From: Dromaius novaehollandiae
Lineage: Eukaryota; Chordata; Aves; Casuariiformes; Dromaiidae
Direction of reading: 5' to 3'
Length of the DNA stretch: 64,000 bases
Assembly (NCBI RefSeq): GCF_036370855.1
Contig: NC_088130.1
Coordinates: 14,351,543-14,415,542, forward strand
Positions 12,962 through 23,225 of the stretch are shown in pieces. The notes below the pieces were generated by a model. The model had not been told where the DNA came from, did no database searches, and saw only the letters and a program-made list of their open reading frames with translations. The stretch's first letter is position 1; each line of letters opens with the position of its first letter. Position numbers and translations under genes: made by a program.

Positions 12962-14349
12962 AGTAGTATAAGGACAAATTTTATCCACGATAAGAAGTGG
13001 CAGGTGCCGTGCCCCCAACTCCTGGTAGAAGCATTAGCCCCTACTGGTGGTCACGTGTCCCCCTTGCCCCTGAAGTCCCTCCCCTCTTCTGGTCACATAG
13101 TCTATGTATTCCACCTCTTTTTGCCCTGGGGGACACCATTTTGTAAAACGTCATACCCCACGTGTTTTCAGGCAGCCCTGTGATTGGTTGGCAGGACCAG
13201 CTGCTCCTTCCTGTTTACCCTGGAAGGATGTCAGAACAGGAAGTCCTCTCCCACTAAATACATAGGTGCCACCATTTTACCAGAAGTATGTCAGAACAGG
13301 AAGCCCCTGCCTACTACATGCAGGGAGGCTGCCATTTTTGAACGTCTTACCCCATGTGTTTTTATATTGCTCTGTGATTGACTGGTTGCCTTTTTATGAA
13401 ACCATTATACCCACATGGTCCCTCTGATTGGCTGCCCACTTCCTTTGGGCCAGGAAGTGCTCAGATAGAAAAATGTACACATTTATGTACAATATATACA
13501 TATGTAGAAATATAGATATATATATAAAGGAATATACCAATATGTGTAAACATTTTATTTATTTATACATAGGTACACTATTATATAATATTTATGTGTA
13601 TATAATATATATATACATTTATAAAGCTATATAAATTAAATACATATACATAAAAGTGAATGTATAAAATATAGAAAACATTCTTTAAGAAGATCTAATG
13701 AAATGAATAGTCGCAGTTTACATTTGAATAGAAAGTAATTAAACAAAAGGAAAAGGCGAGTTGGAGCCCCCTCACTTTACAAGGCTGCTTAACAAGCCCT
13801 AACATGTTTGGGGTGTGGGGGGAACTTCAAGAGGGTGGGGGGGGGGTGCCAAAAGGGTGGGGGGTACAAACAAGCTGGCACATGCCTGAGGGACCCCTCC
13901 TAGGAGGCCCACCAAGGGGCCCCCTGTGCAAACCCTGTCACATGCAAAGAAGAAGCCAATGCTGTGAGCTGAACCAAGAGGTCCCCATATCCAGTCCCAG
14001 CCCAACTGGATGCCCATGCAGTATTTCTGGGGCAGCCTTTGGGCTTTGCACAGTGCTGCAAGACACAGGCAGCACTATCCATGAAAATGGAAAACCAGAA
14101 CAAAGTGCCAACTTCAGAAGAAAGTGTGCATGGGGACGATAAGAAAAAGTCCCAAAGGGATTCCTGAAAAAGACCACCTGAACCAGAAAATCTGGCCAAT
14201 GGGCCCGTGAAGCGCAGAACTATATTTCAAGGTGTCACTTGGGGAGGGGGAGCTCCCTTTGCCCATGGCTGTGGGGGAGCTTACAGCTAGCTACCTGTAA
14301 GGCCATTACAGGGTGCAGACTGGTGCTATATGTGTTTCCTTCTCCTTAG
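12962..14349 (+). repeat. Terminal inverted repeat of Polinton L
   Basis: The outer end (12962-13450) is homologous, inverted, to 34004-34369. The inner part (about 13600-14349) matches 44568-45283 in the same orientation and 53973-54490 inverted. The outer half has three diverged units combining an ACGTG or CACATG-type motif with a GATTGG (inverted CCAAT) box, near 13160-13190, 13345-13385 and 13410-13435. Then follows a very AT-rich tract (13475-13700). The inner boundary is a TCTCCTTAG sequence at 14341-14349. In this copy the splice donor seen in the other TIRs is damaged. Confidence 0.75.
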
Positions 14350-14940
14350 GTTGGTGCTGCAAATAAGAGGCAGAAGACCAAGCATGAAATCAAGACTGTC
14401 CTGTTAGACTAGACCATGATTACTGTGAACGCAGCAAGACCCAGGCTTTGGGACGCAGCCTGCAGACCCCTGCTCTTTGAGACCACAGCTACTGCATAGC
14501 GAAACAGAAAAAAATGTTACAATGAAGACTGCTAATTAGGAAAGCTAAATGAATTTTGTGTCACTACAAGCGTCTTGTTGGCAAAGGGTTACAGGGACCA
14601 CAAGGGCCCTTAAATGCAAACTGCTTTTCTGAACCTGATGGGCCAGTGAACATGTCTCCTGCTAGGGCAGAAGATGACCCCCTGGAAGGGACTTCCTGGT
14701 TACTGCAGGCCCCTGCAGAGAAAGAGGCTGTCGAACCCAATGAGGATGTCTCCCAGGAGGCCCACCGGCTGCACTCCCAAGTCGTGAGGGGTCATTTGAA
14801 AGCCCAGCTTTACCCCCACCCTCAAATGTAGCAGGGGTGGTGGAGGAGGCAGCAGACCCCTCCATGGCTTCCATGGAGCATGTGCGGCAGTGGGAATATG
14901 TCAGAGTTCAATACTGTCTGACCAGGTTCTTTTAGATATT
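14350..14940 (+). pseudogene. Polinton gene b, copy L (unrecognised product)
   Basis: Directly inside the TIR. The longest open frame is 14556-14831. It aligns by eye with 53235-53972 on the minus strand in copy R, sharing GPQGPLNANCFSEPDG (R has GPQGSLKANCFSEPDG), NEDVSQEA/E and, in a shifted frame, EHVRQWE. Conservation across two diverged copies points to a former coding region, now with stops and shifts. In R it sits just upstream of PolB, so it may be PolB's 5' exon region or a separate accessory gene. I do not recognise the family. Confidence 0.45.
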
Positions 14941-15039
14941 CCACACGTGGAGGGTGTAATGTTTAATATCAAATGTACTTATTTGAAGATATTTGACGTT
15001 ACATGGGATTTTTGATTTAGCAGAGTGATACAACAATGT

Positions 15040-15472
15040 ATTGAAATCACAATGCAAGCGTAGGTTACACTTAGCAGAATATAGCAATTGCAATATACAA
15101 TTGAATCACAATACCAATGTGATCCCTATTACCAGTCTCTATAATATGCTCACCATCACAGCACTGGGCGTTCCCAGTCACTGGGAAGGAGTATGTGAGT
15201 TGAAACCAGCTCAAGCCTGTTGTTCTTTTCAAAATTCTTTTGTTAGTTGTTCAATTTTTATAGTTTGTGTTGCCATGTATACCACCACCACCACTTCACA
15301 TGCACCAAGTAGCTTTGAAGAGCAGTAGCGTACACCTTAGCTTTTTTGTATGCTGTCAAGCCTGGGTTTGGGAGCATGTCCCTCACTGCAGTATCCAAAG
15401 AGTGGAGCACATTAGTCCTAATGTCTTCCCTGGGTAGTGGCGGCACCCATAGCTGCTCCAGTTGGTTTGCTG
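15040..15472 (-). pseudogene. Polinton gene X fragment (inverted extra copy)
   Basis: Minus-strand translation (15446-15290) matches the amino-terminal part of gene X at 20255-20440, including PPLPREDIRTNVLHSL and ALQSYLVHVK, then runs into a GGT-repeat that breaks the match. It lies between gene b and the ERV-B insertion, where PolB would be expected, and is inverted relative to the main X copy. This implies a local rearrangement before or during ERV-B insertion. Confidence 0.7.
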
Positions 15473-15530
15473 TGGCACACCAATAGAGGGGAAGCTGGGA
15501 TTCTTTCGGATTCCAGGGTTAGTTTAGCAG
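15473..15530 (-). mobile_element. LTR edge similar to ERV-C U5
   Basis: TGTGGCACACCAATAGAGGG followed by GGGATTCTTTCGGATTCC resembles the start of the ERV-C LTR at 23226 (TGTGATGCGCCACTAGAGGG and GGATTCTTTTGGATTCC) in the same orientation. Only about 60 bases are shared. It marks the junction between the inverted X fragment and the ERV-B body, showing that the 5' edge of the insertion is itself a mosaic. Confidence 0.45.
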
Positions 15531-15960
15531 ACGGTCCAGATGGTGTAGAAATAACTCGGCAAATGAAAACGCAGTTATTGAAAGGGGCCCCAAGTGCCTT
15601 GAAACCGCTCCTGTTAGGGACGGCGATGCCCGCTACTGGTACAGTGGAGGCGCTGGTGAATAATTTGCGAGACCTGGCTCTGCTGGGTGGACCAGATTCT
15701 AAACAGGTACGGGTGGCTCAGAAAGTTAGAGCAAAGAGACAGGGAGGGGTGACTAAAGTGAGTGGAAAAGTCACACGAAAGCAGATGTGGGCTGACTTGC
15801 GGCAGGCGGGGGGTATCGTGGGATGAGATCGATGGCTTGTCCACTGCTGATTTATTCAAGCGCTGGCAGCGTTTGCCTGCCAATCAACAGAACCGAGTTA
15901 AACCCACTGCCCCACCTGCACCCAGTGCTCCCTGGAAGCTGCCTGCTAAGAAACAATGAA
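15530..15960 (+). pseudogene. gag: ERV-B gag C-terminal remnant
   Basis: Two overlapping plus-strand segments (to 15826, then 15762-15959) precede a retroviral protease. The first has a capsid-like stretch (VEALVNNLRDLALLGG) and a basic tail; the second ends in a proline-rich segment (PTAPPAPSAPWKLP). No zinc knuckle is visible. It is assigned to gag because of its place directly before the DTGAEVT protease. A frameshift separates the two segments. Confidence 0.45.
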
Positions 15961-16022
15961 GGGGAGGCGGGTCCCCCAAAATCCGAGCGTCGGTTGCAGC
16001 GTATCATCCAGGGGACTGACGC

Positions 16023-16985
16023 CCTTATGTACCCCTGCAAATTCGCTGGTGCTCTGGAGGAGAAATTGCTGTGCTTGCTTTGCTAGATACTGGGGCAGAA
16101 GTTACCATACTACATAGTGCAGTAGCTCTGGGGAAGGCCACTGTCCATATATGTGGGTTGGAAGGATCGGCCACCCCAGCGGTACAGGCAGTAGTTACGT
16201 TAACAATTGGCCAAAAAAAAACCCAAAAAAAACCAAACAGTTTTATTAGCACTGATTCGTGAGTACCTCTTGGGGATCGATGTGTTATTGGGCAGAGATA
16301 GTCAGACCCTACAGGAGCAGGGGTGGGCTGTAAACCCCGAGAAGGTAACAGGGGCTGGACATCAGTGTGCAATTCTTAGGGATAGTCTGGAGGCGGCAGA
16401 CGAAAGCTATCCCTGAGAAAGTGCGCAATAATATTCAACAATACCCTGTCGCCACTGCTGTAAAACAACTACAAGCTTTTGGGGGCCTTTGGGGGATCTG
16501 GCGGACCTTTATACCCCACTTAGTCTATTTAATGCGGCCACTACAGCGTTTGACCAAAAAAAAGGGTAGCCAGTGGCAGTGGACTAAAGAGCAGCAGCAA
16601 GCCTTTGACCTGTGCAAGGAGGCGGTGGTCTGACATTCCAAGCTATTCACTCCATATGAGGGACAACCTTTCGAGCTGGAGGTAACGGTTATGGGGGACA
16701 CGATGTCTTGGGGGTTGTGGCAGCAATGTGCCCACGCAAGGCGGAAACCTATAGGTTTCTGGTCCTGTTCCCTGCAAGGGGCCACAGCAAATTATACACC
16801 TCTGGAGAAACAGCTTTTGGCCGTGGTGTGGGCTTTGCAGGATACCGAACGAGTTACAGGACGTGACCCGGTGACTGTACACCCCCCCCCCCCCCCCCCA
16901 TTCAGGCATGGGTGATGGATGATACAGTCAGGGCCTATGTGGGGGTGGCCCAAGCTGCAACGCAGTGGAAATGGAAACACCATCT
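16023..16985 (+). pseudogene. pol: ERV-B protease / RT-RNase H remnant
   Basis: The retroviral aspartic protease active site LLDTGAEVT is at about 16080-16107. Further on, FLGIVWRR...QLQAFGGLWG...RPLQRLTKK is the palm-connection part of RT, then LEKQLLAVVWALQDTE resembles the tether/RNase H region. The YXDD box is absent, so an internal deletion removed the RT core. A C-homopolymer (16880-16899) interrupts the RNase H part. Integrase is missing entirely. A stop (TGA) follows KEAVV at 16631. Confidence 0.75.
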
Positions 16986-17239
16986 AGGAGTCCGGTTTAA
17001 GGGGGGAAAAAAAATATGAGTACCCCACATGCCTTGGGGTACCTTAACCTTGTTAAGGGAAGTACGTTTTGAGCACATGCCTCTATTGTCTGAGCCAGAG
17101 GGGTCACCCCCGCCTTGCTCCCCCAATAGAGCCATCGCCTGTCCAAGAGGCCCCCTCCTTTTGAGACGCTATCTCCTGAGCGAGTACAAGCCAAACTGAC
17201 CTGAGCAATCTCTGCTCGGCTATCTGTAATGGAAGGGGG

Positions 17240-18750
17240 GGGGGATTGCCCCCCCGCATACTCGCCTCCGGGGAGGTAGAATTCTATACATCTGAGCAAC
17301 TGATGATTACTGAACAAAGAGTTATAAGCTTACATTTAAGACTGGACTGCCCTTCACAGTGTGTGTGGCTGTTTACACCTTTGATACCTTTTGAAATAGC
17401 CCCACTCTTATTGACCTCTTCTCAAGATTTATCTTTCCAGGTATCCGTATCCACACCAGTGAATGTCTCACAGGGAGCACCAATACTGCGAGGAATTCTG
17501 ATCCACAGTGCTGCAGTGCCTCAAGTTCAGCAAACACCCTCAATACACTCTTTAGCCAGTGTGTGGGTACTAACTCCTCAAAAGGAAAAACGGCCTGGCA
17601 CTGTTTTAGCAAGTGGTCCAGGAGCCACTGCTCCAGTTCTTCCTGATGGCGATACCATGCCTTTCTATCTTCCCATCAACAGGTTATCACGGCAGCATCT
17701 GTAAGCTGCTGTTGGAATGTTGCCTCTTGCTGACCACGACAGATGCCATTGATCTACAAGACCATCCAGCTTCCCATGTAAATACATGGATTTGGCTCGC
17801 ACAAAGATCAGCTAACCTCCCTGCTTTCTGTATTGCAGGCGGATGATCAGTGGATGATGTCTTAACTACGTGTTACATAGGTGTACCAGCTCCACTGGTG
17901 GTATTGCAGAGTTATACTTAAAAAAAAAAAAAATTGATATTTCTGTTACTCCCATGAATTTCTACGATTTGGGTATTGTTTCCCAAAAGCTAATACCTTG
18001 GGCTTACTCTTCTCATATAGCTAACATATCTAAAGCAGATACTTGCTTTCGCTTTGTAAATGCTGCCTCTGTTCTGCAGAACATAACCCATATGCAGTCA
18101 ATTTGTAATGACACTATGGATATTACCTATGCATTGGCTCACCTCATGCTACCATTAGGATGGTTCCTTCTGTGTGGCACTACAGCATATACATATGTGC
18201 CGGCCAATGCCACAGGTGGCCCATGCACTGTAGGTCGTGTTACTTTAAGCATCCCTCCCTTTATGACGGAGCAGCGAAGGACCCCGCAGCATATCCTAAG
18301 ATGCTGCTTGTAACCGCCATGTAAGTTTTTCTCATGCAGAAGCTCTAGGCCTACTGTTGAGCCTAGTTGGCATCCCAGGGGTGGTGGCACATAACTGTAA
18401 ACAGCTAGAGCATGTTGCCTGTGCTTTGGCTCAAAGCTTAAATTGGACATCTAGAGCCATTGCCTCTTCAAATAGGGAGTTGGGAGCAGTGTAGCAAGGA
18501 ACACTGCAAAACCACCTAGGGATCGACTGTCTCCTACTGCGAGATAACCACAGACATCATGACTTTGCCGAGATGTGCTGTCTCAACATCACCGATGAAT
18601 TGGCAGCTATTGAGAATATCAGCCAGCTCATACAAGGAGGACTCTTGTCTGTCTCTTGCTTTGTATTATGTTATGTTTCGATTTCATTACTTTGTAAACT
18701 CCCTTGCCCTCGTACCCCATGCCCTTCTGAGGATTGGGACGGCCTGTAAC
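17240..18750 (+). pseudogene. env: ERV-B envelope remnant
   Basis: The region between pol and the 3' LTR holds envelope-like frames. The later part has hydrophobic segments, N-linked sites (NIT, NAT, NWT) and, near 18500-18590, a TM-subunit-like stretch LQNHLGIDCLLLRD with a nearby CC pair in EMCCLNIT, close in layout to gamma-type retroviral TM proteins. A membrane-anchor-like run (SVSCFVLCYVSISLLC) follows. In-frame stops (for example TAG at about 18492) and shifts make it non-functional. The surface-subunit part (17246-17846) is assigned by position only. Confidence 0.6.
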
Positions 18751-18778
18751 TAACTAGCTTTCCATCGTGAGGGTGGAG

Positions 18779-19163
18779 TGTTTGGGAAAGTGCGGAAGAA
18801 TGTCGAGGAGATAGGCGATGGAAGCTAGCCAGACCGTTCCGTGGGAAAAGGAGCATCAACAGGTGGTTGAGCCTGTGGCAGGGCCTTGAATCGAGAATAA
18901 CGATGAGCTCAACATGCTTACTGCGCATGTGTATGGTACATAAAAACTTCATCTAGTGCCCCCCCACCATGTTCCTCACCCTGGACCGATGCTCAGCGGT
19001 GCCAGGGATCCCCCGCTCCATTATTGCCTCGATAGGGAAAATGCCGGGGAACCCCCGTTCAGACGCAGAGGTAATAAATGCTCCATATCGACCATCATAT
19101 GCCTTGTGTTTGTGTATCCGTCCCTGCCGGGAGTCCAGGCGGTGCCCCCGCCTCACCCTTACA
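18779..19163 (+). mobile_element. ERV-B 3' LTR
   Basis: 385 bp, beginning TGTTTGGGAAAG and ending CACCCTTACA, preceded by a purine-rich tract (GAGGGTGGAG). It contains TACATAAAAAC as a TATA-like element and an AATAAA signal (near 19074). The solo LTR at 56766-57190 is the same family and 40 bp longer; this copy lacks two short blocks (around GACCCACAGTCACG and GGCGCTGCACCTG). The right flank enters the Polinton ATPase gene directly. Confidence 0.85.
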
Positions 19164-19164
19164 G

Positions 19165-19915
19165 GCATGCACTGGAAGCACCCCTTTTCTGCTATTCTGG
19201 CAGGGCCTAGCAACTGTGGGAAAAGTTATTTTGTAAAAAGCCTTTTGGAGAATGCCCACTGCTTGCTTTCTGTTATGCCTGAGAATGTTGTGTGGCGTTA
19301 CAGTTGTTGGGAACCATTTTATCAGGAACTGTTCTGTAAATATCCTTTTATGAAATTTGTGGGGGACTGACCTGAAAGTCTTAGCGATAACCGTTTATTT
19401 CCCCCAATAAAGTAAACATGGTTGTGATAGATGATTTGATGAATGCTGCTTGTGAGAGTGACGAAATTGAGAAAGCTTTTACTAAGTATGTGCATCACAG
19501 GAATCTTAGCATCTCGTACATTGTCCAGAATGTTTTTTGCCAGGGTAAAAATAGCCACACCATCGCCCTCAACACAAAATATATGGTGTTAGTCAAGAAC
19601 CCCCGAGATAAGCTCCAGATTGCATCCCTAGCCTGGCGGATGTATCCTGGCAAGGCCTGGGTCTTTTTAGAAGTGTTTGAAAATGCTACTAAGGCACCAT
19701 ATGGGTACCTGGTTGTTGATTTAAACGCTTCTACACCTGAGGCTTTTAGGCTAAGAACTGGTCTTTTCCCACCAGAGTGGCTGGCCATTTGCATCCTGGG
19801 AAAAAAAAAAAAAAAAGACCAGTGCTCGGCAATAAATAGAGAGGAGCTGGACCAAATCCCTGCTTTGTTCTCAGAGCATGCTCTGGAGCATGATGTCCTG
19901 CTGCCTGAAGAGTAA
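19165..19915 (+). pseudogene. Polinton packaging ATPase (FtsK/HerA, A32-like)
   Basis: The product would pump element DNA into capsids. A Walker A motif GPSNCGKS sits near the start (about 19205-19228), and a Walker B-like MVVIDDLMN follows at 19418. The C-terminal part (NPRDKLQIASLAWRMYPG) keeps the fold's typical arginine-rich region. A stop at 19368-19370 and a frameshift split it into two frames. An A-run (19801-19816) near the end disturbs the tail. The first residues are replaced by the ERV-B LTR, which ends at 19163. No ATPase remains in copy R. Confidence 0.85.
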
Positions 19916-20116
19916 ACTGTCCTTCCTGGAGCTGTTGATCTGAACCTGCCCCCGGCAGAGGAAAGCAATACTATGCACTGCTTCTGATGACCTGATAAAG
20001 GACATTTCTGCAGTTGCCCTGAATACCTAGAAGCAGAACATTCCATTAACATCCCACCAAATATGGGTGCTGAAAAAGGGCCACAAATTCACTGAAAGCC
20101 TGAGCAGTAAAAGTGT

Positions 20117-20793
20117 GTCCTTCAAAAGAAAGAAGCTGCTGGTGTAGCAAGCCGGTGGGTTTATCGGTCCTCTTCTATGTTTTGCTCTTCCGCTCATCAC
20201 GGGGCTTTTGGTAAAGCAGCGATGGAATATGCGGAAAAATTGAATCTGGTACCTGCAAACCAGCTGGAGCAGCTATGGGTGCCGCCACTACCCAGGGAAG
20301 ACATTAGGACTAACGTGCTCCACTCTTTGGATGCTGCAGTGAGGGACATGCTCCCAAACCCAGGCTTGACAGCGTACAAAAAAAACTAAGGTGTACGCTA
20401 CTGCTCTTCAAAGCTACTTGGTGCATGTGAAGCAGAGTGATCAGGAAAGGGGGAAAATAACTCTTGCTTTTCTGGAACAAAATGAGACAGAAGCAGAAAA
20501 GCCCCTCGAGACACCTGAGGACCCTGACCCCATTGTTCAGGAAGTCCAGCCAGCTGGATTTAGTCCAAGACATCCTTCAAACTCATGCCCCTTCTAGCCT
20601 GAGAACACCTAAAGGCTGGAATGTTTTTATGAAAGCCATGGCTGCAGTGAATGTCCTGTCTTCTGCCATGGGTAATACGGAGAACCGGGATCTCTTGGAG
20701 CAGCTAACGGTGACTGAGGAGGACCGAGAAGCACCGCACACGCCACCTAGAAAGAGAAAGATACCTGAAGTCCAGCAGTGGCTCACCCTGTAA
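20117..20793 (+). pseudogene. Polinton gene X (unrecognised), copy L
   Basis: A basic-tailed protein of about 200 residues, downstream of and on the same strand as the ATPase, and convergent with the protease. Motifs are AMEYAEKLNLVPANQLEQLW, PPLPREDIRTNVLHSL, ALQSYLVHVK and a C-terminal nuclear-localisation-like PPRKRKIPEVQQWLTL. An A-run at 20380 and another shift near 20570 break the frame into three. An AATAAA follows the stop by about 15 bases. Three copies exist here (15040-15472, this one, 50089-50620). Function unknown; its setting suggests a core-type or DNA-binding virion protein. Confidence 0.6.
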
Positions 20794-21561
20794 AGTTTAC
20801 TGTTGAGAATAAATGATCATAAAAACCTTTCACCTTTGTCATCTGTAGTGTCCATTCAAAAAAAAAAAAATATGTTGGGCGGGAGGAATGGTTAAAGAAC
20901 ACACACACACACACACAGCCCTTCAGTTGGGCTGTAAGTTTTATTTACATAATTTATGTAATTTATGAAGATCATTACAAGAGATGCAGGTCTGGGCCTC
21001 TTGAAACATATTTTGAGTAGCTCTGGTCACGGGGAAAGCTCCATACTCATTTTTCACAGAATGCATCACCTTCTGGTCACTTTCTACTAGATCATTAGAA
21101 TACAGTTTTAAAAGCTGTTCAAAAGGTAGTCCCTTGCTATGGTGATGTAGGAAAAAGACGCAGTGGTACCTGCAGGCCATGGAGAGGAGATGCTGCAGTT
21201 GCTTCCTCTGGAAAGCGAGATCCATGGCGTTGTGCTTTGAAAAGGACATGATGCTTTCAGGAAGAGAGCGCTGCTTGGCAGGTAGCTGTACGAGTTAAAA
21301 AACTCTGCGCAGTTCTGATCTGCCAGGAAAATTGCTAGCCAGTGCTCTCCAGGCTGGTTATGTGGATGCATATTCACCACCATGCTCGCTCATCTGGGAG
21401 AAACACAGGCCCTAGGGAGCCAGTTGCTCGGGTACATGCTGAGAAATGTTTCTCTGGTGTAGGGGTCTGCTGAAAAAAGCCAGGAGAACTGTTTGGTGTC
21501 CATCCTCACATTTAGTCAAAGAGCATGTGTCTCCTCCAATTTATTTCTATCTCGTTGTCAA
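20581..21561. repeat. Left arm of 981-bp near-identical inverted repeat
   Basis: By eye this is the reverse complement of 49321-50301 without gaps and with one substitution noticed (GATACC versus GATATC). It spans the X 3' end, the convergent intergenic region including the AC repeat and A13 run, the whole protease gene and the last codons of the capsid gene. Beyond both ends the homologous Polinton sequence is clearly diverged, so the edges are abrupt. Confidence 0.85.
20941..21503 (-). pseudogene. Polinton cysteine protease (adenain-like), copy L
   Basis: Homologous to adenovirus-type maturation proteases that process capsid proteins. The ATG at 21501-21503 follows the capsid stop (21512-21514) by 8 bases. 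An in-frame TGA lies about 35 codons in (after ACVSPR), then GEHWLAIFLADQ carries the putative catalytic His, and MACRYHCVFF the putative catalytic Cys. A frameshift lies between the two parts (21110-21250). Exactly the same lesions occur in copy R. The stop codon overlaps an AATAAA signal. Confidence 0.8.
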
Positions 21562-22690
21562 ATATACCATACACAATCATATTAATGGTGGTGGTGAAGG
21601 CCCCTGCAAAGCGTACTTATGCTCTCAGGTTTCCTGTTTTCATCAAGAAATAGTGATCAGCATATTCTTGGTCTGAGGACAGGTTGAAGGCAAATAGGGT
21701 ATAGCCACAGGTGAACTCTTCCTTGTCAATCAGCAGGGAATCATCTTTCATATGGCTGCTGATTGTCTGAATGAGCTGCATGCATTCTCTCACACAGCAG
21801 CTGTTCTCAAAATTGTGTTGCAGCAGCTTTGCCATGGCTTGTTCGCCATCCATGTACAGGGCCATAAAGTTTATATCATAATGTTTAAAGTTGAAAGGGT
21901 TCTTAGCGTAATTGCCACTAAAAGCATCGTTATCCACAAACCCGATTCCAAAAAGCTTGGGCAGTTGTTCGAGAGACAAGTTTTCCTGGTTTCTGGCATG
22001 GCTGCCAGCTGGTATGCTGAACACTTTCATGCCACCTGGTCAATCTGATGTTTAGCTTTGGCCATGAGCAAAGCCTCAGCATGGTCCAAATGCACCCCAG
22101 GTGCCACCCACGCTTTCTTCACAAACAGCAAGGCATAGGTGATAACCAGCTTACAGTCCTCTGCTGCTGGGGAGCTCATCAAACAAAAGCTGTCTTTGCT
22201 GTGCGTCAGCTTAATTTTTACATCCATGATGTTCAACAAAAACTTGTCTTGAAAAAATAGATCACTGTGGAGGCGTCCCAGCATTTCAGCCTTCCTACTC
22301 TGGACTGTGAGAGTGGAGCGTTGCCTAAACCCGATTACCGATGCCATCCAGTGTGACCGCTTCCTGCTGCCTGGCTGTGTCTTTGTAGAACAGCTCTGTG
22401 GAGAAGTGCATAGACAGCGTGTCACGGCTGCAATTGAGAAGCAACTCAATGAAGGCACGGTAGGGGTAGCAGTTGTTGCTCTGGCTTATCAGTCAGTCCC
22501 CCAGTGTAACCTCCAGCTGGCTGAAAATAGAGGCCAGCTGGTATTTCACGAGGCCCATGGCCTCACCAGCACCACGGTTGGACCTGATAGCTTTTACAAT
22601 CTTGCAGCAAAGGTACAGCAGAGCGTTGTTCAGATCTATGTCATCTTCACCATTCCCTGCTACAAAAATTTCCAGGGGTGCGGGTTCAGT
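21512..22690 (-). pseudogene. Polinton major capsid protein, copy L
   Basis: A double-jelly-roll-type capsid protein of the Polinton/adintovirus group. From the 5' side it starts near 22690 at a segment equivalent to AGNGEDDIDLNN (the first ~60 codons are lost to a CR1 fragment), then LISQSNNCYPY, LFFQDKFLLN, KDSFCLMSS, NPFNFKHYDINF and a C-terminus INWRRHMLFD. Stops include TGA after LEVTLGD, one after GNRV and one after QVA near 22030, plus a TAA near 21617. It sits 8 bases before the protease start, so the two were probably co-transcribed. Confidence 0.8.
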
Positions 22691-22692
22691 AA

Positions 22693-22770
22693 TAGTGGAA
22701 AGACAGAGACATGGCGGGATAGCTCACATGACTGGAATGCTGCGATGGATGGATACAGGCTCCTAACACA
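22693..22770 (+). mobile_element. Small CR1 ORF2 fragment
   Basis: ACAGAGACATGGCGGGATAG and following bases match the CR1 endonuclease region at about 25325-25392 (ETWRDSSHDWNAAMDGYRLL in translation). It is only about 75 bp and lies exactly where the capsid gene of Polinton L is cut. Confidence 0.75.
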
Positions 22771-22889
22771 CACATTCACTCTCCTGCTGGAGAGACTACT
22801 TAATAGGATTAGGGCTTTTGCCCCCGCCTCCCCTCACTCACTCTCTTACCTTAGCCATTGCCCTAGTTTTTGCCAGTAAGCTTCAGCAA
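22771..22889. other. Short unassigned junction sequence
   Basis: A pyrimidine-rich stretch between the CR1 fragment and the ERV-C gag remnant. Nothing recognised. Confidence 0.3.
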
Positions 22890-23188
22890 CGGTCCACAAT
22901 TCTCCCTGGGTGCAATCTCACACAGACATCCTGCGTTGAGGTGGCCCAGGGGGCCCCTTTGCTTTTTCATAACTGATGGTCCCACGGTCCGGGATCCCAG
23001 GCTTTGCCTTTTCCTTTCTTTAACTTATTCATATTCCTCCACTCATCGTACTCATTCCAAACTGCATCTGGATGTCTGCAATGGTTCTCCACCCATTGAG
23101 TCCCACTTTGGGTTTTCCCACCCCTCTGGAAGTACTCAGCAAGCCACTCCCAGGTTTCTTGAGCATTACAATCTTGGGAGGACAGCAT
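22890..23188 (-). pseudogene. gag: ERV-C gag N-terminal remnant
   Basis: Minus strand from ATG 23186-23188: a 73-residue frame starting MLSSQDCNAQETWEWLAEYF and rich in Trp, Lys and Gly, followed by a stop. It lies 15 bases downstream of a tRNA-Leu-type primer-binding site and the LTR, exactly where gag should begin. Only the first part survives; the rest of this provirus is absent. Confidence 0.6.
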
Positions 23189-23203
23189 GGCTAATGTACC
23201 AGA

Positions 23204-23221
23204 ATCCTACTTCTGACACCA
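23204..23221 (-). promoter_or_regulatory. ERV-C primer-binding site, tRNA-Leu type
   Basis: The plus strand reads ATCCTACTTCTGACACCA. This matches the 3' end of vertebrate tRNA-Leu (CAG) closely, with the terminal CCA included, as I remember it. Read on the minus strand it is an 18-base primer-binding site four bases downstream of the LTR end. Confidence 0.75.
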
Positions 23222-23225
23222 AATA

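Larger units (their letters stand above)
12962..22690 (-). mobile_element. Polinton/Maverick L (broken, interrupted by ERV-B)
   Basis: Polintons are large self-synthesising DNA transposons related to adintoviruses, with PolB, integrase, packaging ATPase, protease and capsid genes. This copy starts at AGTAGTATAAGG, consistent with the AG terminus of the group, then has TIR, gene b, an X piece, ATPase, X, protease and capsid. PolB, integrase, PX and the far TIR are missing. Gene order is the reverse of copy R (44568-54490), so it is marked minus. ERV-B occupies about 15530-19163 inside it. Confidence 0.8.

Noticed and set aside
13428..13634. Frame with poly Ile-Tyr in the AT-rich TIR tract
   Set aside because: Low-complexity TA repeats produce it; not conserved in the other TIR copies.
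18956..19213. Frames overlapping the ERV-B LTR, also seen at 56891-57592
   Set aside because: They are LTR sequence; their duplication reflects the solo LTR, not a gene family.
22307..22879. 190-codon plus-strand frame
   Set aside because: It is the antisense shadow of the major capsid gene, which is recognisable on the minus strand.
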